From the NCBI RefSeq assembly GCF_036867415.1, contig NZ_JBAJHU010000003.1, forward strand, positions 558,001-622,000: 64,000 nt of DNA, written 5' to 3'. Every line of letters starts with the position of its first letter. Within the stretch, counting starts at the first letter, position 1. Positions 34,286 through 42,558 of this stretch are shown here, one piece after another. A program made the position numbers and the translations under genes. The notes under the pieces were generated by a model. The model worked only from the letters and a program-made list of their open reading frames with translations, was not told the DNA's origin and searched no databases. This stretch comes from Rossellomorea sp036867415. GTDB lineage: Bacteria > Bacillota > Bacilli > Bacillales > Bacillaceae_B.

Positions 34286-36099
34286 AAATGGAAACACTTC
34301 CAGAAGTGACATCCGTCCATCAACGTAACATCTTTTTTCGCCTAATGAGATACACAAAGCCACATAAAAAGAAAATCTTCACGGCTTTTTTATTGTTACT
34401 TCTGACGACCGCAGGTGATGTACTTGGTCCGATCATCATCAAAATATTCATTGATGATTACTTGACTCCGAGAGAGTTTCCATACGGACCGCTTGTCTCT
34501 TTGGGGTCGGCATATTTAATCATACAAATAGGAAATGTACTGATATCTTACTTTCAATTATTAAAGTTTCAAGAAATTGCTTTGAAGATCATTCAACAGC
34601 TTCGTGTAGATGTTTTTACAAAAGTCCAAAGCCTGGGTATGAAGTATTTTGATCGTACACCTGCCGGAAGTATAGTCTCAAGGGTGACAAATGATACAGA
34701 AGCAATCAAAGACATGTTTGTAAGCGTCATGGTTTCATTTATTCAGGGAGCATTCCTGCTCACAGGTATCTTCATCGCCATGTTTATTCTCAACTCGAAG
34801 CTCGCTCTCTTTTGTTTGTTTATATTACCGCTTATTTTTTATATCATGGTGCTGTACCGCAAATTCAGTTCTATCTTCTATCAGGATATGAGGGAAAGAC
34901 TTAGTCAATTAAATGCCAAATTGAGTGAGTCATTACAGGGGATGTCGATCATCCAGGTCTTCAGGCAGGAAAAACGGCTTCGTGATGAGTTTGGAGAAAT
35001 CAATGAGAAGCATTACCTTGCTGGAATGAGAAATATTAAAGTTGACGGTCTGCTGTTAAGACCTGCGATCGACCTTGTTTATGTAGCCGCCTTGATAGTG
35101 GTATTAAGCTTTTTCGGTATCACTTCTTTTAATCAGCCGATTGAAATAGGTGTGCTTTATGCATTTATTAATTATCTTGACCGTTTTTTTGAGCCTGTCA
35201 ATCAAATAATGATGAGACTTTCTATGTTTCAGCAGGCAATCATTGCATCTTCAAGGGTTTTTACGTTGCTGGATGAGGAAGAGGTATCACCTTCTCAGAC
35301 AATTGCTGAAGATGGAAATAATGAATTGAATGACGGAGAAATAACCTTTAAAGATGTATCATTTTCATATGATGGTCACAAAGAGATACTGAAAAATATC
35401 TCCTTTACAGCCAAACCCGGAGAGACTGTTGCCCTTGTAGGTCATACAGGAAGCGGGAAAAGTTCGATTATTAATCTCCTCATGAGATTTTATGAATTTT
35501 CTTCAGGGGAAATATTGATAGATGGAAAAAGTATTAAATCATACCCTATGAACGAATTGAGAGAAAAGATGGGACTGGTGCTTCAGGATCCTTTTCTTTT
35601 CTACGGGACAATCAGTGATAATATTAAGCTGCATCAAGAAGGTCTGACTGAAGAAGAGGTACTGGAAGCTGCCAGGTTTGTTCAAGCGAATGTTTTTATT
35701 GAAAAACTGGAGGACGGTTATTCAAGCAAAGTAGCCGAAAGAGGTGCGACATTATCGAGCGGCCAGAAGCAGCTTATTGCTTTTGCCAGAACGATTGCTG
35801 CCAAGCCGAAAATCCTCATACTGGATGAAGCCACAGCAAATATAGATACGGAGACAGAGGAAGCGATCCAGGATGCGCTGTCTAAGATGCGACAGGGCAG
35901 AACCACAATTGCAGTTGCCCACCGATTATCAACGATTCAGGATGCAGAACAGATTCTTGTTCTACATCAAGGAAGGATAGCAGAAAGGGGCTCTCATCAA
36001 GAATTGCTTTTAAGAAAGGGTATTTATCATAAAATGTATTTGTTGCAAAATGGGCTGGTTGAAGGCATGGAGGATGCAGTCTCAAATGGAATGACATAA
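34282..36099 (+). CDS. ABC exporter half-transporter, BmrD/YheH-like
   Basis: A 605-residue permease-ATPase, partner of the preceding protein. Six helices lie within about residues 20-310. The ATPase has Walker A GHTGSGKSS, Q-loop LVLQDPFLFYG, a slightly altered signature LSSGQKQLIAFAR (SSGQ instead of SGGQ) and a canonical Walker B LILDEATANIDTETE with the catalytic Glu. One complete and one degenerate catalytic site is the asymmetric heterodimer pattern. It starts inside the upstream stop region and ends in a strong terminator. Confidence 0.87.
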   Translation: MKMETLPEVTSVHQRNIFFRLMRYTKPHKKKIFTAFLLLLLTTAGDVLGPIIIKIFIDDYLTPREFPYGPLVSLGSAYLIIQIGNVLISYFQLLKFQEIALKIIQQLRVDVFTKVQSLGMKYFDRTPAGSIVSRVTNDTEAIKDMFVSVMVSFIQGAFLLTGIFIAMFILNSKLALFCLFILPLIFYIMVLYRKFSSIFYQDMRERLSQLNAKLSESLQGMSIIQVFRQEKRLRDEFGEINEKHYLAGMRNIKVDGLLLRPAIDLVYVAALIVVLSFFGITSFNQPIEIGVLYAFINYLDRFFEPVNQIMMRLSMFQQAIIASSRVFTLLDEEEVSPSQTIAEDGNNELNDGEITFKDVSFSYDGHKEILKNISFTAKPGETVALVGHTGSGKSSIINLLMRFYEFSSGEILIDGKSIKSYPMNELREKMGLVLQDPFLFYGTISDNIKLHQEGLTEEEVLEAARFVQANVFIEKLEDGYSSKVAERGATLSSGQKQLIAFARTIAAKPKILILDEATANIDTETEEAIQDALSKMRQGRTTIAVAHRLSTIQDAEQILVLHQGRIAERGSHQELLLRKGIYHKMYLLQNGLVEGMEDAVSNGMT

Positions 36100-36126
36100 A
36101 GGATCTGGACCGATGCATCCAAATAG

Positions 36127-36156
36127 AAAAGCAGACCCGGTAACCGGTCTGCTTTT
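36127..36156 (+). terminator. Terminator of the ABC exporter operon
   Basis: AAAAGCAGACCCGG and CCGGTCTGCTTTT form a long stem around TAA, symmetric enough to act in both directions. It also terminates the minus-strand Spo0E-like gene that converges on it. Confidence 0.93.
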
Positions 36157-36188
36157 CATTATATTAATATATGTATATGTTTTCGAAA

Positions 36189-36365
36189 TCAACTAACCTG
36201 AGTCGAATATTTTTTAATATATTTCGTATTGTAATGATTCAACAGAAGATCCAATTCCTGACTGAATTGAATAGCTTTAGGCGATGAAAGTCCGTTTTCA
36301 GCTACTATTTCAATCAATTGAGCACGCTTTTTTTCTATACGTTCAATAAGCTCTTGTTTAGACAC
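36189..36365 (-). CDS. ynzD: Spo0E-like aspartyl-phosphate phosphatase (YnzD-like)
   Basis: A 58-residue protein encoded on the minus strand. It begins GTG TCT AAA CAA GAG with AAAGGA seven bases upstream. The translation starts VSKQELIERIEKKRAQLIEI and continues to IQFSQELDLLLNHYN, which carries the Spo0E-family motif SQELD-x-LL-x-x-Y. Spo0E-type phosphatases dephosphorylate Spo0A~P and delay sporulation. The position between yneF and ccdA corresponds to ynzD of B. subtilis, so the symbol is given on motif plus synteny. The C-terminal extension (TKYIKKYSTQVS) is short. Confidence 0.8.
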   Translation of the reverse strand: MSKQELIERIEKKRAQLIEIVAENGLSSPKAIQFSQELDLLLNHYNTKYIKKYSTQVS

Positions 36366-36621
36366 GGCTGTTTCCTTTCTTTTGTAGTTCCTTACAGGAG
36401 GAATACAAAACTAGTAATAACTGTAACTTTTTATTAGTATAACGAAATCTGAAGAAATTATCAAAGCAAAAATACTTTTTTAAAGTTGTTGAAACAAGAT
36501 TGGAAAGTGGGGAATGAAATTGTAATTAAATGGTCACAAATCGTTCACAGAATAGATTCTCATAGTCTAAGCGGATGTTTGATAGAATAGAGATATACTA
36601 TCTAATGTAGGAGTTGAAACA

Positions 36622-37329
36622 ATGGCAGACATAAATTTATTTCTGGCTTTCGGGGCGGGGTTTTTAAGCTTTATCTCTCCATGCTGCCTCCCTTTATATC
36701 CAGCCTTTCTTTCTTATATAACAGGTATGAGTGTCAGTGAACTCAAAACGGACAATGCCATGCTGCAACGGAGAAGTCTTATACATACCATATTTTTTCT
36801 TCTTGGTTTTTCAGTCATATTCATCGCTATCGGATTTGGTACTTCCTTCATTGGGGAATTCTTCCTTGATTATAAGGATTTGATCCGCCAGCTTGGAGCG
36901 ATATTCATAGTAGTGTTTGGACTTGTGGTAATAGGTGTATTCACCCCTGAAATGCTGATGAAAGAACGGCGTTTTGAGTTTAAGAACAGGCCGTCTGGAT
37001 TTATAGGGTCTGCACTGATCGGAATGGCTTTTGCGGCAGGCTGGACACCGTGTACGGGTCCCATACTTGCCTCTGTACTTGCACTTGCTGCGACAAATCC
37101 AGGGTCGGGTGTATTATATATGACTGCGTATGTACTAGGCTTTGCCATTCCGTTTCTCATTCTTTCTTTCTTCATCGGGAAAATGCAATGGGTCAGGAAA
37201 AACAGTGCGAAGATCGTCAAAATCGGCGGATTTATCATGATTGCAGTCGGTATAATGCTTTTCTTTGATTGGATGACTGTCATTCTCTCATATTTTACTT
37301 CTGTATTTGGCGGCTTCCAGGGATTCTAA
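36622..37329 (+). CDS. ccdA: Cytochrome c biogenesis membrane protein CcdA
   Basis: A 235-residue polytopic membrane protein (six helices) that passes electrons from thioredoxin to extracytoplasmic thiol proteins for cytochrome c maturation and spore coat/cortex assembly. The two redox cysteines are in SFISPCCLPLYP (helix 1) and GWTPCTGPILA (helix 4), symmetric DsbD-type motifs. In B. subtilis it is followed by yneI and ccdC, as here. Confidence 0.96.
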   Translation: MADINLFLAFGAGFLSFISPCCLPLYPAFLSYITGMSVSELKTDNAMLQRRSLIHTIFFLLGFSVIFIAIGFGTSFIGEFFLDYKDLIRQLGAIFIVVFGLVVIGVFTPEMLMKERRFEFKNRPSGFIGSALIGMAFAAGWTPCTGPILASVLALAATNPGSGVLYMTAYVLGFAIPFLILSFFIGKMQWVRKNSAKIVKIGGFIMIAVGIMLFFDWMTVILSYFTSVFGGFQGF

Positions 37330-37360
37330 TCATTTTCTTAAGTAAAATAATTAGAAAAAA

Positions 37361-37390
37361 TTGATACAATCCCATTATAGATGGTATAGT
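37361..37390 (+). promoter_or_regulatory. Promoter for yneI
   Basis: TTGATA (37361-37366), 18 bp, TATAGT (37385-37390), 62 bp upstream of the yneI start. Confidence 0.5.
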
Positions 37391-37452
37391 TATTATACGA
37401 ATAGGACTATAGTAGGATTAAAAGGGATGCGGCTAAACGAGGAGGAACACCT

Positions 37453-37815
37453 GTGGCAACAATACTTGTAGTGGATGATGCTAAGTTTATGAGAGTGACA
37501 CTTGGAAATATGCTGACTTCCAGTGGATACAATGTAGTGGGTGAAGCGGAAAATGGTGCAGAAGCAGTAGAAAAGTTTCGGGAACTTCAGCCCGACCTTG
37601 TAACAATGGATATTACGATGCCCGAAATGAACGGGATTGAAGCGGTGAAGAAAATTATGAATGAGTATCCTAAAGCAAAGATCATCATGTGCTCAGCCAT
37701 GGGCCAGCAGAAAGTTGTCGTCGAAGCGATTGAAAACGGGGCAAAGGATTTTATTGTAAAACCTTTTGATGAAGTCAGGGTAGTAGACGCAATAAGGAGA
37801 GTATTAGGCTCGTGA
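37453..37815 (+). CDS. yneI: Single-domain CheY-like response regulator YneI (CcdB)
   Basis: A 120-residue stand-alone receiver domain. The acid pocket is at the N-terminus (LVVDDAKF), the phospho-acceptor aspartate is in LVTMDITMPEMNG, the switch Ser/Thr region is IIMCSAMGQ, and the invariant lysine is in DFIVKPF. No output domain is present. The gene lies between ccdA and ccdC in Bacillus and is known as ccdB, although no cytochrome role was shown. It starts with GTG behind GAGGAGG. Confidence 0.92.
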   Translation: MATILVVDDAKFMRVTLGNMLTSSGYNVVGEAENGAEAVEKFRELQPDLVTMDITMPEMNGIEAVKKIMNEYPKAKIIMCSAMGQQKVVVEAIENGAKDFIVKPFDEVRVVDAIRRVLGS

Positions 37816-37820
37816 ATTGA

Positions 37821-37851
37821 GGAGAGAGATTGATTCAGTCTCTCTTTTTTT
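37821..37851 (+). terminator. Terminator after yneI
   Basis: AGAGAGAT and GTCTCTCT pair around TGATTCA, followed by a run of T. Confidence 0.8.
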
Positions 37852-37924
37852 GAGGTTTTCGTTTTCAAATGAAATAAGCTATAATAGATAAGAAATTAAG
37901 TAGAAAGTTAAAGGATGATTGTTT

Positions 37925-38404
37925 ATGATGATTGCTTCATCCATTGTGGCAATATGTATGGGGTTTTTTGTATTATTTATTCGAATGAAGGCACAGAAAA
38001 AACCGGTAAGCGGTAAAAAAATTATTTTACCTCCTCTTTTTATGAGTACAGGGGCATTAATGTTTTTATTTCCTTTTTTCAGGGTTACACTTGGTGAGTT
38101 GTTTGAAGCATTAACGGTGGGAATGTTATTTTCCATTTTACTGATAAAGACGTCCAAATTTGAAATTCGCGATAATGATATTTATTTGAAACGATCTAAA
38201 GCTTTTGCATTTATCCTGATTGGACTTCTGATCATCCGCATTGTCGCTAAGTCGATTCTGAGTACGACAATCGATTATGGTGCCCTAAGCGGCATGTTTT
38301 GGATTCTGGCATTTGGCATGATCGTCCCTTGGAGAATAGCCATGTATCTTCAATACCGGAAACTCTATCAGGCAAACCGTGACCTCACTACAAATTCCAT
38401 TTAA
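37925..38404 (+). CDS. ccdC: CcdC-family membrane protein
   Basis: A 159-residue protein with four to five membrane helices: MMIASSIVAICMGFFVLFI, MSTGALMFLFPFF, AFAFILIGLLIIRIV and MFWILAFGMIVPW. This matches YneJ/CcdC, whose precise role is unknown. An ATG at 37925 is preferred because AAAGGATGA lies seven bases upstream; a TTG two codons earlier is also in frame. It follows yneI with a terminator between, so some transcripts are separate. Confidence 0.87.
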   Translation: MMIASSIVAICMGFFVLFIRMKAQKKPVSGKKIILPPLFMSTGALMFLFPFFRVTLGELFEALTVGMLFSILLIKTSKFEIRDNDIYLKRSKAFAFILIGLLIIRIVAKSILSTTIDYGALSGMFWILAFGMIVPWRIAMYLQYRKLYQANRDLTTNSI

Positions 38405-38418
38405 AAAGTAATGCCTTT

Positions 38419-38456
38419 AGCAGGACAAAATGAATTCATTTTGTCCTGCTTTTTTG
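38419..38456 (+). terminator. Terminator after ccdC
   Basis: A perfect inverted repeat, AGCAGGACAAAATGAA/TTCATTTTGTCCTGCT (38419-38450), is followed by six T. Confidence 0.93.
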
Positions 38457-38615
38457 TGCTGACAGAAATGTTAATCTTCATCAGTGGCAATAGTTAATTC
38501 CTGATGAAGAATGTATGGTGTTTGTTACGTTTTTCTTACAAATCAGCAAAGTGGGAGTATCGCTTTATCTCCCCGGGAAGAGAGTGAGAAACATATATAT
38601 AAAGGGGTTTTAACG

Positions 38616-39095
38616 TTGTTCAACTTACATGATATTTGGACGTTCTTTCTTGCATTTTTTTTAACACTGCCTCTTGTCACGATTGTACATGAAGCAGGTC
38701 ATGTATTGGTTGCAAGGATTTTTGGAGCAAGAATAAAATTTGCGATCGGTACCGGTAAGCCATTGATAAAAATTGGACCCCTTGAAATAAATAGGATGTA
38801 TTTCATGGAAGGCTGGTGTCAATACACTGAATTAAAATACAATAAAGTGTGGTCGCATGTGCTGATCTATTTATCCGGCAGCATATTCAATCTTATTGTC
38901 ATACTATTGATTAACTTTCTTATATACCAAGGTATTTTTTCCGTTCACATCTTCTTTTATCAGTTTGTATACTTTTCGGTTTATTTCATTTTTTTCTCTC
39001 TTTTCCCTTATCGGAATGGAGAGGGTAAACCAAGCGACGGTATGGCCATCTACGACGTAATCAGATACGGAACAGCAGAAGACCCTATAGATTAA
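38616..39095 (+). CDS. M50-type membrane metalloprotease-like protein
   Basis: A 159-residue membrane protein with the zinc-protease motif HEAGH inside the first hydrophobic segment (LVTIVHEAGHVLVARIFGA). A second conserved region SGSIFNLIVILLINF resembles the N-P/N-x-x-D-like helix of site-2-type proteases, though a clear NPDG is absent. I chose TTG at 38616, preceded by AAAGGGG; an upstream in-frame ATG at 38511 would add 35 polar residues without a ribosome binding site. Substrate unknown. It is short for the S2P family. Confidence 0.65.
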   Translation: MFNLHDIWTFFLAFFLTLPLVTIVHEAGHVLVARIFGARIKFAIGTGKPLIKIGPLEINRMYFMEGWCQYTELKYNKVWSHVLIYLSGSIFNLIVILLINFLIYQGIFSVHIFFYQFVYFSVYFIFFSLFPYRNGEGKPSDGMAIYDVIRYGTAEDPID

Positions 39096-39142
39096 TACTA
39101 AAGCGGAGGCGGCTCGCACTGGAGCAGGAATGCTAATAGAAA

Positions 39143-39172
39143 AAAGGTAAACGATGCACATCGTTTACCTTT
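39143..39172. terminator. Bidirectional terminator between M50 gene and yneK operon
   Basis: AAAAGGTAAACGATG and CATCGTTTACCTTTT form a near-perfect palindrome between converging genes. The stop codon of the small minus-strand ORF lies within it. Confidence 0.88.
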
Positions 39173-39263
39173 TGTTTGCCTTTTTCCACCTCTTGAAGAG
39201 GTATAGGGCGGCACCAATAAATATGATATAAAGAACAATGGGAATTACCAGAATGGACGCCAT
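39165..39263 (-). CDS. Small single-helix membrane protein (32 residues)
   Basis: An ORF too short for most gene finders. The start ATG GCG TCC ATT has AAGGGTGA six to seven bases upstream. The protein begins MASILVIPIVLYIIFIGAAL and ends YLFKRWKKANKR: one hydrophobic helix and a strongly basic tail. It lies 24 bp after the yneK stop on the same strand and ends in the shared terminator, so it is probably the second gene of that transcript. Function unknown. Confidence 0.6.
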   Translation of the reverse strand: MASILVIPIVLYIIFIGAALYLFKRWKKANKR

Positions 39264-39287
39264 ACATTTTCACCCTTTTCGCCTGGT

Positions 39288-39716
39288 TTAGAACAAGTGT
39301 TCAAACGGAGCAGCATCAATCTGCATTTCATCCAGCTTCTTGCGGAGGAATTTATGGTCGCGTTTTGGGGTGGCCATAATATAACCTCTTATCACTAAAT
39401 CTTGTGAAATGGCCGTGGCTTGCTCCTTAAGGGCCAACTCACCAATTTTCCCTGCAATTTTATATTTTGCTACATCTCTGAATAATTCTGGAACGGGGGT
39501 AACTAATTCATTCAGCATATTCTTTTCTTTGTCATTCCATAAATGGAGTGTTTCATTTACATAATATTCTTCCCAGTCCATATCTGATTTCCCATCCTCT
39601 TTGGGGAATCTCTTTAAAAACTTCCTGAACATAAAGAAGCCGCCGATCGCAAAAGATGCGATCAGGAAAACAACCCAAAATAGGATAAAGTATAAAAACC
39701 AACCATCAAGCTGCAT
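39288..39716 (-). CDS. yneK: DUF2621 protein YneK
   Basis: A 142-residue protein with one N-terminal membrane helix (FLYFILFWVVFLIASFAIGG). A cytosolic domain follows, with DMDWEEYYVNETLHLWNDKE, VPELFRDVAKYKIAGKIGEL and RGYIMATPKRDHKFLRKKL. This is the DUF2621/YneK family, found downstream of ccdC in Bacillus. Function unknown. GAGGTGAG precedes the ATG. It is convergent with the M50 gene. Confidence 0.8.
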   Translation of the reverse strand: MQLDGWFLYFILFWVVFLIASFAIGGFFMFRKFLKRFPKEDGKSDMDWEEYYVNETLHLWNDKEKNMLNELVTPVPELFRDVAKYKIAGKIGELALKEQATAISQDLVIRGYIMATPKRDHKFLRKKLDEMQIDAAPFEHLF

Positions 39717-39989
39717 GCTCTCACCTCAATTTTCTAAGCGCTTTTATCTATTTAACTCTTTGTGAAATAGAAGGAAAAGTGCATTTATATGCGTGTAAAA
39801 AACGTTTATGTATCGTCTATCATTATAGACAACGTAACAGGATGTGACAAGAATATCATCCCAAATAAAAAAGAACCTATACTGTTCTTAATAAGAAATG
39901 ATATACTATTAAATAACAAATATCGTGAAAATTCTTTCTTTTTCGATAGTGGTGAATATTTTAGCTGATCAGGAAGGACGTGGGAGCAT

Positions 39990-41318
39990 ATGGGAAAGTA
40001 CAAAGGCAGAATTTTATTTGTGATAGCGGGAGTTCTATTAATCATAATTTGGGATTTCATTTATTATTTTGTTCTTCAATACTCCTTCAATTTGCAAGTG
40101 GATCTGCTTTTTACAACACTTATTCTATTTATCGGATATTATACAGGTAAGACCTACGACGATAGTAATGAAACCGTCTCAGCCCTTAGTAAAAGTGAAG
40201 AAAAAATAAAAAGGTTAAACGAAGAATTGCAGCTAGTCCTTCAAAATATTACAGAAGTGGTGTTCCATACAAATTCGAAGGGGGAATTTCAGTTCCTTAA
40301 TAACTCATGGGAAGAATTGACGGGTTACAGCCTGAAAGAAAGCTTACATAAAAACGCCCTGCATTTTATCTCGCTGCATGAACGGCATGAATTTATGCGT
40401 GTGCTTAGAAGGAGTATCAGTGAGCAGAAGGAAAAAACAAAGATTGATTTTTCTTTCCAAATGAGAAATGGGCAGTTCAGATGGGGAGAAGTCAATATCA
40501 AACTGAATTATAACGAAGAAGGAGAACTTGCAGGTACTGTAGGGACGATTTCCGATATAACGGAACGAATACATAATGAAGAAGAATTGCTGGAAATGAA
40601 CGAGACCCTCGCCATTGAGTCACAGAAATTATCAGTCGCGGGGCAATTGGCTGCAGGAATCGCCCATGAAGTCAGAAATCCCCTGACTTCCATAAATGGT
40701 TTCCTTCAGCTGCTGAGAGATGATGCAAATGAGAAGACGAAGGAGTATTTAGAAATCGTTTTTTCAGAAATAAAGAGAATCGAACTGGTGCTCAGTGAAC
40801 TGCTTATTTTGGCAAAGCCTCAATCAGTCACCTATAAACGCATCAATATTATACATACACTCGATCACGTGGCAAAACTACTCAATACCAACGCTATTCT
40901 TTATAATATAGAAATTCTGACATCATTCAAGCAGGGTGAGTTATACATAAGAGGAGACGAAAATCAGCTGAAGCAAGTTTTTATCAACCTCGTTAAGAAT
41001 GCCATCGAGGCGATGCCTCATGGAGGGAATATAATGATAGGAGCCGAGTCGAAAGAGAATAATCAGGTAGAACTTACATTTAAAGACGAAGGGGTCGGCA
41101 TGAAGAAACAAACCCTGGATAAACTTGGTGAGCCTTTTTTTACGACTAAAACAAAAGGTACTGGTTTGGGTTTGACAATTTGTTTACGGATCTTAAGGGA
41201 TCATTCTGCAGATATAAGCGTCCAAAGTGAGCAGGGGGAAGGAACGACATTTTCGATAACATTTGAGGCAGCACAGCAGCAAGAGCGTAAAAAGAGGGAA
41301 CAAACACAGAAGGTATGA
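39990..41318 (+). CDS. Membrane-bound PAS sensor histidine kinase (sporulation-kinase-like)
   Basis: A 442-residue kinase. Two N-terminal membrane helices (ILFVIAGVLLIIIWDFIYYF and LLFTTLILFIGYYTG) precede a coiled segment and a PAS domain (about residues 75-195, ITEVVFHTNSKGEFQFLNNS). The HisKA domain has phospho-acceptor His226 in AGIAHEVRNPLTS. The HATPase has N box NLVKNAIEAM, G1 DEGVGM, F box EPFFTTK and G2 GTGLGL. The two-helix-plus-PAS layout and no adjacent response regulator fit kinases that feed the Spo0F phosphorelay (KinB/KinE-like), which is inference. A terminator follows. Confidence 0.85.
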   Translation: MGKYKGRILFVIAGVLLIIIWDFIYYFVLQYSFNLQVDLLFTTLILFIGYYTGKTYDDSNETVSALSKSEEKIKRLNEELQLVLQNITEVVFHTNSKGEFQFLNNSWEELTGYSLKESLHKNALHFISLHERHEFMRVLRRSISEQKEKTKIDFSFQMRNGQFRWGEVNIKLNYNEEGELAGTVGTISDITERIHNEEELLEMNETLAIESQKLSVAGQLAAGIAHEVRNPLTSINGFLQLLRDDANEKTKEYLEIVFSEIKRIELVLSELLILAKPQSVTYKRINIIHTLDHVAKLLNTNAILYNIEILTSFKQGELYIRGDENQLKQVFINLVKNAIEAMPHGGNIMIGAESKENNQVELTFKDEGVGMKKQTLDKLGEPFFTTKTKGTGLGLTICLRILRDHSADISVQSEQGEGTTFSITFEAAQQQERKKREQTQKV

Positions 41319-41324
41319 TAATGG

Positions 41325-41369
41325 AAGAAGTTTTGGGGAATCTATGATCACCTAAAGCTTCTTTTTTTT
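41325..41369 (+). terminator. Terminator after the histidine kinase
   Basis: AGAAGTTTTGG (from 41326) pairs with CCTAAAGCTTCT (to 41362) with one bulge, followed by seven T. It faces the minus-strand tRNA-Sec transcript. Confidence 0.75.
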
Positions 41370-41381
41370 GAGGATAAAGAA

Positions 41382-41478
41382 TGGCGGGACTGCCTGGGAA
41401 TCGAACCCAGCGGAGACGGCACGCGCCTCCCAAGAGGTTTTGAAGACCTAGGCAAGCACCAGCTCTACAATCAGCCCC
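41382..41478 (-). tRNA. selC: tRNA-Sec (anticodon UCA)
   Basis: On the minus strand a 97-nt tRNA ends in encoded G-CCA. Acceptor: GGGGCTGA against GCAGTCCC. T arm: CTGGG-TTCGATT-CCCAG. Anticodon loop: CTTCAAA with UCA at 41441-41443. Long variable arm: GGAGGC...GTCTCC with a 7-nt loop. The UCA anticodon, the long variable arm and the roughly 8+5 acceptor/T stack identify selenocysteine tRNA. The eighth acceptor pair is A-G, the D stem has only about four good pairs, and the anticodon stem has four (AGGT/ACCT) plus a mismatch. selB lies 8 kb downstream, supporting function. Confidence 0.88.
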
Positions 41479-41499
41479 GGGAAAAATGAAACTAAATCA

Positions 41500-41528
41500 G
41501 TTATACCACTTTTCAGTTCAGTGTTCAA
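41500..41528 (-). promoter_or_regulatory. Promoter for tRNA-Sec
   Basis: On the minus strand, TTGAAC (41528-41523), exactly 17 bp, TATAAC (41505-41500). Transcription would start about 15 nt before the tRNA 5' end. The remaining ~240 bp up to the lipoprotein gene are AT-rich and contain TTGACA at 41577-41582 on the + strand but no gene. Confidence 0.6.
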
Positions 41529-41767
41529 TTAATTCAAGTGTTATCTCTATCTTGAGATAAATTTCTGCTTTTACAGTTGACAGTTTGTTTCAAATATTTG
41601 TAAAATTAGAACTTTGGCGAAAGGTTAAACTATTTCTTTACCAACCTTACATCCTCATGATAAGATACATTTTGCCGGCTAAAAAATGGAAGAAGTAAGC
41701 GATTACCTCTGGTTCGCTTTATCTCCCGCACAATTCATTGAAGAGAGACAGAAAGGGGATATGAATA

Positions 41768-42295
41768 ATGAAAAAGCTATGGTTTTTAGGCTTAGGATTA
41801 TCACTGTTATTAGTTGGATGTTCCGATGCTGGTTCTGAAGAAGGAAAAAAAGATGAATCTGCAAAATCCAGTGAGGAAAATACAAACGCTGCTGGAGATT
41901 TAATGGATTTTTATCTTAACTTAACAACGACTGTTAATGGTACGGATACTGATTTAAATGCATATGATGCAGCTATCGGTGGAGAAGCACCGCCAACGGG
42001 TGAAGAACTTGCAAAGTTAGAGGATGCAGCTGCAGTATCTGCAGATGAGTCTGCTAACGCTGTAGAGAAGGTAGAAATCCCATCGGGTCTCGATGATTAT
42101 AAAAAAGACCTGGAAGAGTTCAAAGCTACATTGGCAGAGTCGTATACGATGAAAGCTGAGGCGTTGAAACAAGACGGAGAAGCAGATCTTACAGCAGCTG
42201 AAGAAAAGCTGATTGAAGCTGAAAACCAGATCAAGGCAATTCTTGAAGAAGCTGGACTGGTTAGTTCAAGCTTAATAAATGACCTGAACGGTTAA
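41768..42295 (+). CDS. Uncharacterised lipoprotein
   Basis: A 175-residue acidic lipoprotein. The signal peptide MKKLWFLGLGLSLLLVGC has the lipobox LVGC with Cys18. A Ser/Glu/Lys-rich linker (GSEEGKKDESAKSSEENTN) follows, then a helical domain of about 130 residues rich in Asp, Glu and Ala (LMDFYLNLTTTVNGTDTDLN, EELAKLEDAAAVSADESANA). I do not recognise the family. Terminator hairpin downstream; single gene. Confidence 0.75.
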   Translation: MKKLWFLGLGLSLLLVGCSDAGSEEGKKDESAKSSEENTNAAGDLMDFYLNLTTTVNGTDTDLNAYDAAIGGEAPPTGEELAKLEDAAAVSADESANAVEKVEIPSGLDDYKKDLEEFKATLAESYTMKAEALKQDGEADLTAAEEKLIEAENQIKAILEEAGLVSSSLINDLNG

Positions 42296-42322
42296 TAAGC
42301 ATTTCTATTATGTAGTACAGAT

Positions 42323-42356
42323 AAAACGAATCCTTCTCGTGGGATTCGTTTTTCTT
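42323..42356 (+). terminator. Terminator after the lipoprotein gene
   Basis: AAAACGAATCC and GGATTCGTTTTT (written GGGATTCG with the loop) pair around TTCTCGTG, followed by CTTTTTT. Confidence 0.88.
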
Positions 42357-42420
42357 TTTTGACGGGGTGTCCTTTACTCCTCCATTTGCCTATATAAGAA
42401 GTGAAAGGAGGTTAAGGTGT

Positions 42421-42558
42421 ATGGAATCCATCATTCCTTTCATCTCTGAGGTCGGGTTTCCGATTGTGGTGACGATGTATCTGCTTTATCGAATTGAAAC
42501 GAAGCTGGATGCCGTCGTAACATCCATTCAGACACTTCCACAAAGAATGAAAGAGTAG
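42421..42558 (+). CDS. YvrJ-family small membrane protein
   Basis: A 45-residue protein with AAAGGAGG upstream. The single N-terminal hydrophobic helix ISEVGFPIVVTMYLLYRIE and the following KLDAVVTSIQTLPQ are characteristic of the YvrJ family, small holin-like proteins of spore-formers with unknown function. A longer in-frame start at 42367 would overlap the ribosome binding site. It lies alone before sbcD. Confidence 0.8.
   Translation: MESIIPFISEVGFPIVVTMYLLYRIETKLDAVVTSIQTLPQRMKE

Noticed and set aside
39720..39980. Possible sigma-H promoter (GAAGGAAAA and GGTGAATAT) before the histidine kinase
   Set aside because: The two half-sites are much too far apart for one promoter, and no matching partner is at the correct spacing.
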